A DNA stretch of 64,000 nt from Daucus carota subsp. sativus (taxonomy: Eukaryota > Streptophyta > Magnoliopsida > Apiales > Apiaceae), in the NCBI RefSeq assembly GCF_001625215.2, contig NC_030386.2, positions 22,290,545-22,354,544 of the forward strand. The letters are read 5' to 3'. The first letter of the stretch is position 1. Each line of letters begins with the position of its first letter. The position numbers and the translations under genes were made by a program. Below, in pieces: positions 11,935 through 21,852 of the stretch. Under the pieces are notes generated by a model. That model was not told where the DNA came from and searched no databases. It worked only from the letters and a program-made list of their open reading frames with translations.

Positions 11935-12600
11935 CAATTTGTTTTTTAGGCGATCCAACCGTACGGATCGTAAATTAAGTAGTCATAGTAGTTGTATGCC
12001 AAAAATCAAATCAATAGGATTTTATCCGCTGAGATATTATAATGAAAATATTATGTTATACTTAAATATAGACGTAGAGTTATTTTTTTACAAAAAAATA
12101 AATTTGTTTTTTAGACGATCCAACCGTACGGATCGTAAATTAAGTACTTATCGTAGTTATATACCGAAAATCAAGGCAATAGAATATAATCTGTTGAGAT
12201 ATTATAGCGAAAATGTTATGTTATTCTTAAATATGGATGTAGGGTTATTTTTTTTACAAAAAAATAAATTTATTTTTTAGGCGATCCAACTGTACGGATC
12301 GTAAATTAAGTACTCATCGTAGTTATATACCAAAAATCAAGTCAATATGATTTTATTTTTTGACATATTATAGCGAAAATATTAGGTTATAGTACTTAAA
12401 TATTGACGGAGGGTTTTTTTTTAAAAAATAAATAACTTATTTAAATAATTCAACCGTACAGATATGAATATAATTACTCAAATTATATTGGTCCTTAAAA
12501 TCAATAATTTTGAACATTAGTTGAAGGAATATTATAATAAAAAATTGATTTTCTAGTTATTTAATTTTGTAAAATAGATGTAGGTTTATATTTAAGTTCC
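11935..12600. repeat. About 165-bp tandem repeat inside the CACTA element
   Basis: The motif CGATCCAACCGTACGGATCG starts near 11951, 12116 and 12282. A degraded fourth copy lies near 12446, giving a period of 164-166 bp. The units share a following GTAAATTAAGTA and an 'ATATTATAGCGAAAAT' stretch. The motif is nearly palindromic around CCGTACGG. An open frame at 11939-12280 crosses two units only because 165 is divisible by three; I do not treat it as a gene. Confidence 0.85.
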
Positions 12601-12620
12601 TTCAATTTTATAACAATGTT

Positions 12621-12700
12621 GTAGCTGGTCTGGTGGTTGAACACTCTACGCACAAGTCTGAGGTCGCGGGTTCGAGTCTGTGTTTTTTTTCCCGTGCCTT
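12621..12700 (+). other. tRNA-like (SINE-head-like) sequence
   Basis: TGGTCTGGTGG resembles a pol III A box, and GGTTCGAGTCT about 40 bp further on resembles a B box. The spacing fits a tRNA-derived promoter. I could not fold a convincing acceptor stem or anticodon arm, so it is not called as a tRNA gene. It could be the head of an old SINE or part of the element itself. Confidence 0.35.
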
Positions 12701-12774
12701 TATACTTTCCCGGGTTCAATTTTTCCACGCCTTTTATACTTTCCCGGGTTCAATTTTGGCAAAAGTTAAAACAC

Positions 12775-12965
12775 GCGCTCTCTCGAAACGCTGCTCTCTC
12801 GAATCTCTCTCTCTCTCTCTCAACGCTGCTCTCTCGAATCTCTCTCTCTGTAGGTGCTTCTCTCCCTCTCTCAATTCTCCGTCTCTCTATCTCCGTCTCC
12901 CTCCCTCTCTCTCTCCCCCCCCTCTCTCTGTACTATGCTCATTTTAGGGTTTCGTATCTCTCTCT
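12775..12965 (+). other. CT-rich tract resembling a plant 5' leader
   Basis: The tract has long TCTCTC runs with an imperfect duplication of CAACGCTGCTCTCTCGAATC, followed by TTAGGGTTT-type sequence. This looks like a plant 5' UTR and may have been captured together with gene exons further right. The two overlapping open frames across it are simple-sequence translations and are not called as genes. Confidence 0.4.
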
Positions 12966-14070
12966 ATATCATCAGTTAGGGTTTTGATTTTTGATGGCTC
13001 AAATTTGTTCAAAGTTGCTTTAATCTGGTTTATATATGTTTATATGTCCTTTAATCCGGCTCTATTGTAGTTATCTTAGTTTGATCTGTTTTATGAGATT
13101 TTGTGTAAATTAGTTTGTGTTTGTGTTTTTGTTTGTGTAAAGTATAGCAAATTAGTTTGTGTTTGTGTTTGTAAAATGCCTATGCATTGATTTTCTGGGT
13201 GTATCAGTTAAGGTTTTGATTTTCTTATGCTCTGTAGTTTGGATTTTATTAACTTTGGTTTATTGTGCAAGCACCCCTGCATAAGTCTGGTGTTATTAAG
13301 TTTGTGATTCCGTTAAATGATCAAGAATGGTTGCGCGTTGTCTAGTACCAATTTTACAATAGCCATGTGCCCATGTCAGTGATGATAGGCAGCTCCTCAT
13401 CTCCTTCATAACTTTCGAAAGCCTTATCCATCCATTATAGAACCACTAGCTTATGACCTTCAGCCTCTTGTATTTCATCCCTTTGAAAACTTCTCGAGTG
13501 CTGCATTTATAAAAAACAGCAATAGAAAAGCTTCCCACACCATTGAGAGTATACAGTAAAGTTGAAGTAGTGTTCTCATTGAACTGGAAAAGGTTGCCTC
13601 TACTCTCCTGCTTTTGAATTTAGGTACCTTCTCCATTGCTTCTTCGTTTGCTGAAAGAGAATCCCTATTACTAGCAAAATATAATTTTTATAAACACAAG
13701 ATTCCATGTTGCCGAAATAAAATTAGATAAGCGTATTTCTACATGTTTGTGAGATTAGCTGGCAAAGTTTCTGTATAATGGAAAGCTATGATGAATTCGA
13801 TTGAGCAACTTGCTCACTGTAGTGAATCCATAATGACATGAGATACTCATTAGTTATCTATTTACGCTGATAAGTTTATATCATTGATCTTGTTACTATA
13901 CCTGAAGCAGTCACATAAGTATTTGTCATATGCATTTGATTATCAATGTGTTACCATCTATTTTTTTTTTGAATGTAATTTCACTAAAGTGTGAGTTCTT
14001 GTATGTTTCAATTATGTTGTCAACAGTTATTAGTTCTTACATTAGTCACTTAATTGCTGATAATGTGTAG

Positions 14071-15141
14071 TAAGAGGTTATGTGACTGGAAGTACTGATA
14101 CATCCTTATGGACGGTATACAAAAACGGCGTGAGGAATTACTGTGGAAATATACTACCAGATGGTATGCTTCATACTCGGTGTCTAGTTTTGCTTATTAA
14201 CTTATAATAGGATCCAGAACTATTGTTTTAAAGTTTAATGGTATACATTAATATGTATAACAGACTTGGTAAAAAGCCAAATTACCAGCAAACATACTTA
14301 CTTTGACAACTAAGGCTGCAAGTCATGATGTGCCCGTAACTCCAGATGAGGTCTTATTTTGTAACACTTTGTGATATTTTATTTCTGTATCTTTTTAGTT
14401 TCTACTAGTTAATGTTAATTATATATTCTTCACTCTTTAATTATGTCTCTGCTAATAATAAGATATACATATTGCACTTGGTATTAGAATTTTAGGTAAG
14501 AAAACAAAAGAAAAAAGCAAATTTTTGTTCAAGAAGTTATATAATTTTTTTATGCGTGTTGTATGCATGTGTTCGTACCTGATATGCAAAAATCAATATA
14601 CTAAATGGCGGTGAGGTGGACCATTAAGAGCTTCAGTTTATATGAAGCAGGTAATTTAGTGCTCAAAGAGGTATCCACTTAATTGCTAAAGTGCTAGAAG
14701 GACCAGTCCCTTAGGACCACTTGTGCTTTCTACAACACCAGTAAAAACTCTTCAGATGCCAAATTATTTGCTCTCGTGCAGGGCTACATATTTGGAATTT
14801 TAAATGCATTTAGAGTTCCAAATGCGAGTTTTTTTATGGTGATATCTTTGGTCTTCTTTAGATCTTAATATGTTGTGTTTTTTGGGACGTACTTATGTAA
14901 AAGAATACACCACCAACTTGCCGACATTTCATACAAGTCAGAAGGCTAATATGAATGCAAATTCTATTATGATTTGGGATATGCAGATCAACACATGTTT
15001 ATTAATTTTAACTTTTTTCTTTTTTACTTTGCTGCAAAGAACTGATGAGCTTTATTTCAGATAGTGAAAAGGGGGCTGATGACTCAAGATGAATACGATG
15101 AAGCAAGTACAAAAGCACTAAGCTTATTTGAATATGGACAG
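14071..15141 (+). pseudogene. PUR7: Captured PUR7 (SAICAR synthase, PurC) exons
   Basis: Three consecutive exons with plausible splice sites match plant phosphoribosylaminoimidazole-succinocarboxamide synthase, a plastid enzyme of purine synthesis. Exon 14071-14163 encodes RGYVTGSTDTSLWTVYKNG and then VRNYCGNILPD. Exon 14264-14350 encodes LVK, then, after a 2-nt deletion, KLPANILT and HDVPVTPDE. Exon 15061-15141 encodes IVKRGLMTQDEYDEASTKAL and SLFEYGQ. The introns are retained, so capture was at DNA level. The N-terminal domain exons and the C-terminal end are missing and the middle exon is frameshifted, so this is a non-functional transduplicate. The identification rests on recognising conserved PurC stretches. 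Confidence 0.9.
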
Positions 15142-16271
15142 GTTATTAGTCTTCTTTTTTTTTTTTTTGCTATGTTTGTCTGTGTAGCTACCGTCTGATT
15201 CCTAATAACAAAGGCGTGGAACTTAATATGATAATTTGATAGTCAATTTTTTTAAATATGACAGACCCTATTTTCAATGTGTGTTGCACAGTCACTGTTT
15301 AGGAGCGTTTGAACTTAGAATTATAGGCTTTACTAATAGAAGCAACTTGGTCATAAGTAATTTGGTTGAGTGGCTTTAGCTCATTTATATTTGAGTCTGA
15401 AAGTTTAAAATTTTATACAACATGTATAACACAGATTAAAAATACAAGTGGGGTCAAATTACTTATGCTCTTAAATTTTACTTCATGCCTGTTTAGAAGA
15501 CTATCCAAAAACGGCAACTGGCCGACGGCTAAACAAAAGTAGAGCCATGTCTTCTTTTTTCCTCGTTACAGATATTGGCACTTGAATTATTTAGAAATAT
15601 CGAGATCAGATGTTCTAAGAAAATATTTTTTTAGAGATAGATTTATTTTTTTAGAGATAAAAAGTTGTCTTATCTCCCCAATCCTCGGTAGATTTTCAAG
15701 CATCTTAACATAGAACTTGTAATTTCTATTTATGAACCCTAGAGTCTAACATCTTTCTTAGTGCTGACTGTTTGGCTTGTGGAGCCCAACTTTTTCTTGC
15801 AGCTTATAAACTTTGACAATAGTTACTCTTCTTCTCTTATTTTTTTTCCACTTATGGAGGTTAATTGTGAGTGTGGTGGTATCAATTCTTTCACTCTTTT
15901 CTCCTTGGTAGTTGGTATTTTGATAGCGTTGGCTTTAGGTCAATTAAACAAAACATGGAGCAGATTTGTACTTGAGACAAATCTTTCACTCTTTTCTCCT
16001 TGTCAAATTTGTTTTGAACTGAATTAAGATTGTAATTTGCAATTTATAAGTTATTGATGGTTTGTGGATATAAATGGCAATGAAAATGAAACTTTTTTGT
16101 GTGTGTTTATATATATATATATATATCTGTGTGTGTGCGCGCGCGCGCGCGCGTGCAGTGTATGTATATGTTTCATGTTTATATACGTATTATAATACTA
16201 AATTTTCTAATTTAGTGTGCATATAGAACGACATATATGGTGATGGCATATAAATTTTTTAATTATTGCAG
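15142..16271. other. CACTA interior, no gene supported
   Basis: An open frame of 88 codons at 15761-16027 has no recognisable domain. A run of alternating purine-pyrimidine dinucleotides (GT, AT, GT, GC) lies at 16099-16155. Nothing else is supported. Confidence 0.5.
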
Positions 16272-16366
16272 GCAATTGCGGAGGCAACTAAGGATGTCAC
16301 CGATGGTGAGAGTTTGGAGAATGACATTGATGGGGATGATGATGGTGATGGCGATGAGGAAGATTG
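16272..16366 (+). other. Acidic terminal exon, probably of the element's own gene
   Basis: After a TTATTGCAG acceptor, the frame reads AIAEATKDVTDGESLENDID, then a run of Asp/Gly/Glu, to a TGA at 16364-16366. It lies just before the right subterminal repeats. A terminal exon of similar acidic character occupies the same place in the CACTA remnant at 32530-33434. This suggests the tail of a transposon gene rather than of PUR7, but no domain confirms it. Confidence 0.4.
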
Positions 16367-17380
16367 AAATGAAGCTACCTAGTTAGATGCATTATTGGTA
16401 GGGATGCTGATTTTGTTAAAACATTGCTTTTGGCTTTTGATTGTTCAGCTATAACATATATGACTTTTGTTGGCTTTTGGCCGATTATTCAGCTGTAACA
16501 TTTATGTCGTACTGAATTTTATAATTGTTCTTGTTTAATTACATGAATGCTTGTTGGCTTTTAAATTATGTCGTATGGAATTTTGATGGATATGATTCTT
16601 GATTTTGGTTTTGAAATTGGATATTGTATGTGCATTGTTGGTTTGGTAAAATAATAGGGATATGATATAGTTTACAATGTAAATACTGCATTTTTTTGAA
16701 ATTTTATCTCCAGAAAACCGACCAAATTTGCTCATTTCCGACCAAGAATGGTAAAAAAAACCCAGAAAACCGACCAGATGTATACATTTCCGACCAAATT
16801 CATATCCTAAAACCCAGAAAAACGACCAACTAATTTCTGACCAACTCATTTCCGACCAGATGTATGCAATTTGGGTGGTCGGTTTTAGCCCAGAAGCTCC
16901 CCCAGTGGACCCTGAAAGCCATTTCCGGCCAACTCATTTCCGACCACTGGGTGGTCAGTTTTAGCCCAGAAGCTCATCCAATGGACCCGGAAAAAGCATT
17001 TCCGACCGAATCATTTCCGACCACAATATGGTCATTTTTACAACTGGGCCCCACAGCTGAGCCCTGAACTTCTTTACCGACCAACACATTTCCGACCGTC
17101 ATTGGTCGGTTTTGAGACAATCCACGTGTATGACACTTCAACGGTGGGCCAGATTTATCTGATACAATCCACGTGTATATGGACATGGCAACACATTTCC
17201 GACCGACAGAATCGGTCGGTTTTATAACTCATTTCGGACCGATACTTCATTTCCGACTCGGTTTAAAGGGACCGACGTGGTCGGTCGGTCGGTGGTCGGA
17301 AATGACCTCAAAACCGACCGATTTTGCTTATTTCCGACCGATTTTGGCGGTCGGAAATGCCCGCTTTTCTTGTAGTGTTA

Positions 17381-18788
17381 TCTCACAACAATCGATTTGA
17401 TATTTTTCATCACAATATAAAGAAATATTTTATTTTATTTTAATTTTTAAATTTATTTTGAGAAGGTTTGTAATTATAAGAATATATACACACATGTATA
17501 TGGGGGGTCATGCTCCCCGAAAAATATGTTATAAGAGGAAACATGAAAACAATAGTGACTCATGTATGATCCAACATCATTTTCAAGATATTATATATTT
17601 ATACTCAATTATTATACATATAAACAATCGATTATTATACCACACCAAATTCTTCGATTCACCAAATTTTTAAATATTGTATTCATAATTGTTAGATATA
17701 TAAACAATCAATTTTTGTACATATTAATTTGATGTAATACCACATAAAAATATTCTAAATCATAAACAATAAGCGTTGTACTTTATAATATTGTTCTGAA
17801 TATAAATATTCAATTTTATACTATGATTCTACATACGAACAACTAACTTTTACATATTTATTATTAATTTATAAATATATATAATTTAATTGTTCATAAA
17901 CAGAACAATGATATTGTAATACATTCATAATATATTACATGGAGATGAAAGATGAATGTATATTTGATATGCACTCTACAATTTATTTCTATAATTCTAA
18001 TATGATTTATCACAACCTGGTGTAACTGTCCATATATGACAGTTTTTAAGGTTTAGATAAAACAACATTTCTTCATTATAAAAAATAGGACAAAACTAAC
18101 CGCAGAAATTGGTCGGTTATGTCCACATACGATCGGTATTGGTTTTAACTGGTACAAAAATCTTCTACAAGCGGGCTGTTTACAAAAATCTTCTACAAGC
18201 GGGCTTGATAAAACAGCGTTGTTCCCCATCTGTATATAACATATATATTTCCCATTTTTAAATAAGTAAATATATATAACAATGAAAAATAAATAGTTAA
18301 ACTGACCACAACCCTAGTAGATTTTACTATTAGACCCAATACACCATCTTTTTCTCTAACATATTCTTAAAATTTTTATTAAAAATATTCAAGCACATAA
18401 CCAATTGCCTGATCGGAAGCTTTTTAATTGCCCACGTCATCATTAAAACCGACCAATCATAATTTGTACATTATTTTGTACGAGAAATTTTAATGAGAAT
18501 ATCATTTATATAAGTTGCATGAGAAATTCCAATGAGATGTACCATTTAATACCATTGAATACGTTGCATCATAAATTCTAATGAGATATTCACCCAGAGG
18601 GACCCTTACGGCTTACATTATCTAAAGATACTGACAAGGAAAAGTAATGATGAAAATACACCAGAGGAATAAAAATTTACTATATTGTATATGTGCCAGC
18701 TGGTTTATACCGCTCTTTTGAATATAAATAAAGAGTTATGCCAATGACAATACATAATTTGAGTCTTTTCTTCATTCTCATCTAAATC
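17381..18788. repeat. Segmental duplicate, copy 2, right part, and promoter of PP2C B
   Basis: This continues the match to 2620-3640, including the decayed CACTA remnant at about 18095-18470. It then jumps to the equivalent of 5068, so the inverted PP2C exon 1 and most of the 5' flank are deleted relative to copy A. A small tandem duplication of ACAAAAATCTTCTACAAGCG is at 18153-18208. The TATA box of copy B is TATAAATA at 18723-18730. Confidence 0.75.
18723..18730 (+). promoter_or_regulatory. TATA box of PP2C copy B
   Basis: TATAAATA is 66 bp before the start codon, in the proximal promoter shared by all copies of the array. Confidence 0.7.
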
Positions 18789-20981
18789 ATGTCTGAGAAC
18801 TATGATTCTCCACCCCATTCTAACCCTTTCTCTCAATGTCCGCCAGATAAAGATAGAGCCTCGTCTGAACCACGTTTGCTGCCTCTATTTCCGGTAGAGG
18901 TGCCAGATGCCCATCATTCTGGTTCTACTAATTACCCTCTTAGTCTGCCTCAATCACCCCAAGAAACAATTCCATCACAATTGTTGTCCCCTCCAATCCC
19001 AAGGGAACCTTTTTGTGGAAGTGTGTGTCTGATTGGAAAGAGCCAACATATGGAAGATGCCATCTCTATTATTCCCCAGATATTAGGGTCACTAAGACCT
19101 TCTGCACCATATCATCTGCATTTTTACGGTGTTTTTGACGGACATGGGGGAAGTCTTGTAAGAACATTGTATTGATATCTCAGATTAGTTATTTAAATAT
19201 TCAATACACACACACACACACACATATCATGAAATAGGATTTTTGCCTTCAAAAGAAAAGCTTTAAGAAATTAGAATTTTTTCCTGTACTTGTCTAATTT
19301 GCTTATACATTTTGGTACACAGGTTTCAGGTTTTTGTCAGGCTCAAATGCATCAAATGGTGCTAGAAGTACTTCTGACACGAACATCTGAAATACAGGGA
19401 ATAGCAACTGCGTCCGTAGACTGGTGGGACATACTAATGACGAGGAGCTTTAGAAATATGGATGGGTTGGTACTTAGGACTTGCCCTTGTGGGGAACTTG
19501 GGGTTAACTGTGGAAACCATTCCACACAAACACAGTCACAATATTCTGAGTTTGTCGGATCGACAGCTGCAGTGGTGCTTCTGTCAGATAATCAGATTAT
19601 AGTAGCTAATTGCGGAGACTCGGGTGTTGTTCTAGCTAACAATGGAAATACTGTTCCACTCACCCATCCTCATAAGGTATTGTTCAGAACCTATGACTCC
19701 ATGTCAATATATACATATATCAGTTTGGTTTTTCCTTTTGTTTTTGCTGAATTCTACATGTATTATTCAAAATAAATTACTAACATAAAATATTAGGAGT
19801 TCCAAATTATAAATATATATACACATACATATATACATATATGCGTGATATGTTATGCCCTTGTGGTGGCAGCCTGACTGTCCGGACGAATGGGCAAGGA
19901 TTGAAGAACTTGGAGGACCAATAAGTAGATCTACTGATGGGAGAGTCAGAATCAATGATCATTTGCTAACCACCACTCGCGCAATTGGTAAATTATATAT
20001 TCCATCACTCTCATTTTTATTTTTAGGTGTTAAAAATCATCACACATATTTATATTTTATAAATTTCATATCAAATTAAAGTTTAGAATCTAAACTTTAA
20101 TCTGTGATAAGAATGAAAATTGGTTGTTGAGTTTAAACATTATTTTTTACTTGATTAAAATGTTAAACATGAGTAAAAATGGGATAGAATGAGGAAAGAG
20201 GGATTGTCAAATATGTGGATCTAATTATGTTAGCTCTTGATTCTTTTGTACTTTGGGTCTAGCTCACTAAAACAAATAAATTTTTTAATTAGCTAAGAAG
20301 ATCAGACGCCAAACTTTGTCTATGTTAGTATTTTAAATAATTGCAAATATTAGAATAGTCGATATTAAACTTTAATTTGTTGACATGTTGAAGCTTAATT
20401 ATATTACCTATAAGACATGAGCAAACTTTTTTGACAACAATTTTTGCAAATGTATGTTTTCACTATACATGATATTTATATTATTTATTAACAAAACTCT
20501 ACTTTTTCACCATGTAAATGACTCTAGAGTATGATCATATTAGGAAATATAGAAATTTATAAGTCCAAAGTAACCCTACTTTGACTCAATGGGTGAAAAG
20601 ACGTCTTATTGTCTTATGACAGGAAATAGGCATCTAAAAAAGTATCTCATTCCGGACCCGGAAGTTACCTTGAGAACGAGGGATTCTAAAGATGAGTTCT
20701 TAATCATTGCTAGTGCTGTGTTCTGGGATGTGGTTTCAACTGACACAGCTTGTCATGTGGCCCGGGGTTGTTTCCGCCACTCCCATCCACCTTACTATGC
20801 TAATGCCGACGATGCAAATGGTGAGCCTCATCATTTTGACACTTTAGTACCATCTCTGTCCTTAATGTATCCATCACCAAGTGCAACAGCAGCCGCAATA
20901 CTTTCCCGTATGGCTGGTATACGAGGAAGTGAAGATAATATAAGCGTGATTGTTGTTGATCTCATGAACAATAGGTCTTGA
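18789..20981 (+). CDS. PP2C-like protein, copy B (intact)
   Basis: The exons are 18789-19157, 19323-19676, 19873-19987 and 20623-20981, all with GT-AG borders and matching phases, giving 398 aa. The N-terminal 75 residues are Pro/Ser-rich and probably disordered. The PP2C fold follows: HMEDA (87-91), YGVFDGHGG (113-121), VANCGDSG in exon 2, TTTRAIGN (276-281) and RGSEDNISV near the C-terminus. The closest overall resemblance is to plant clade A PP2Cs, which dephosphorylate Ser/Thr in hormone signalling. However, the Arg four residues before the ED pair is Ser85, the Asp of ASDG is Ala311 (ASAVFWD), GDSR is GDSG and GD after RAI is GN. Activity is therefore doubtful. HKPDRPDE is HKPDCPDE here. 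A TATA box lies 66 bp upstream of the start. Confidence 0.88.
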
Positions 20982-21847
20982 TATTCTTTATGGTTGTGGA
21001 GTAAAGGTGATATATAGTGACTGAGGAGCTTGACTGATTTATATTGCCTTGTGTTATTACATTTAAAATGATCTTTATTTGAAGGAGCCGGATGGAAATA
21101 TTCTCTTTAATTTTGTACTTTGTTACTTATAAAGACCTTCTACTCAAGTTTTTTTTTAAATAAAATAATTTGCATTATGTTTTGTGAAATGAAATTTCAA
21201 TGTAAGCTAATGTTCTTTTTACATATTGAATGATTCTCAGTTCTACAGCTTAGCCTTTTTGATACTTGTTTAGAATTTATTGGGATGTTTAGAAGTTTTA
21301 AGTGATCATTTCATCTAAAAATCTTCAATTGTTAGTTCTTCGTAGATTGAATCATATTATATTTCAACATCGAATCATTCCAAATCCCATTATATTGTGT
21401 TGAAGACGGAATCAATTAGTACTTCATGTTTGGCCCTAGCTTCCTGTATATAATTTGCATTTATCTCGTGGAGATTTAGTATTATTTTTAATATCTACTA
21501 TGTTACGTCAATGATTTTCGTATTAGGCTATGGATTTAATAAGATTATATTGGGTTATCGATTGTTTCCCTCTTGGATCGGTCAAGATAAATTCTCTCAT
21601 AGTATAGAGTTCGTTTAAAAAAAAAATAAAATTGATCTACTTTTTCTCGATGATTTTTGTTGCCCTTCTCATATTTATTAATTTTTTTTCCTTCGGGGGA
21701 TTGTCCTTCTTGTCTAGTGCTCTATATAGGCACGTCGGCACTTTGTGAGATTGTTTATTACTTTTTGTGCGTTATGATGGGAGTAGCCGTAGGTACATTT
21801 ATATTATTTATGTTTTGTCGTGCACTAAAAATGATTAGTCATAGGCA
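20982..21847. repeat. PP2C 3'-flank repeat, copy B, left part
   Basis: This matches 8051-8810 and is cut at 21852 by the LTR element. No gene is seen. Confidence 0.75.
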
Positions 21848-21852
21848 CATCT

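Larger units (their letters stand above)
10832..17377. mobile_element. 6.5-kb CACTA element carrying captured gene exons
   Basis: The left end CACTACTAGAAAAGCGGGC and the right end GCCCGCTTTTCTTGTAGTG are inverted repeats. TTA flanks both sides (10829-10831 and 17378-17380), the 3-bp duplication expected of CACTA/EnSpm elements. Both subterminal regions are packed with TTTCCGACC / GGTCGGAAA and ACCGACCA motifs, the usual transposase-binding-type repeats. The uninterrupted target is present at about 2605-2630. Inside are a 165-bp tandem repeat, a tRNA-like/CT-rich stretch, three PUR7-like exons and an acidic terminal exon. No transposase catalytic region is recognisable, so it is probably non-autonomous. 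Confidence 0.95.

Noticed and set aside
11939-12280. 113-codon frame with an internally repeated peptide
   Set aside because: The peptide repeat is only the 165-bp DNA tandem repeat read in a frame divisible by three; the next unit breaks the frame.
12621-12700. Possible functional tRNA gene
   Set aside because: A and B box-like motifs are present, but no acceptor stem or anticodon arm could be paired convincingly.
12633-12987. Two overlapping plus-strand frames of 104 and 116 codons
   Set aside because: They translate CT-rich simple sequence (Ser/Leu/Pro runs) inside a transposon and have no domain.
15761-16027. 88-codon plus frame with a hydrophobic segment
   Set aside because: It has no splice context, no similarity I recognise, and lies in a transposon interior between captured exons.
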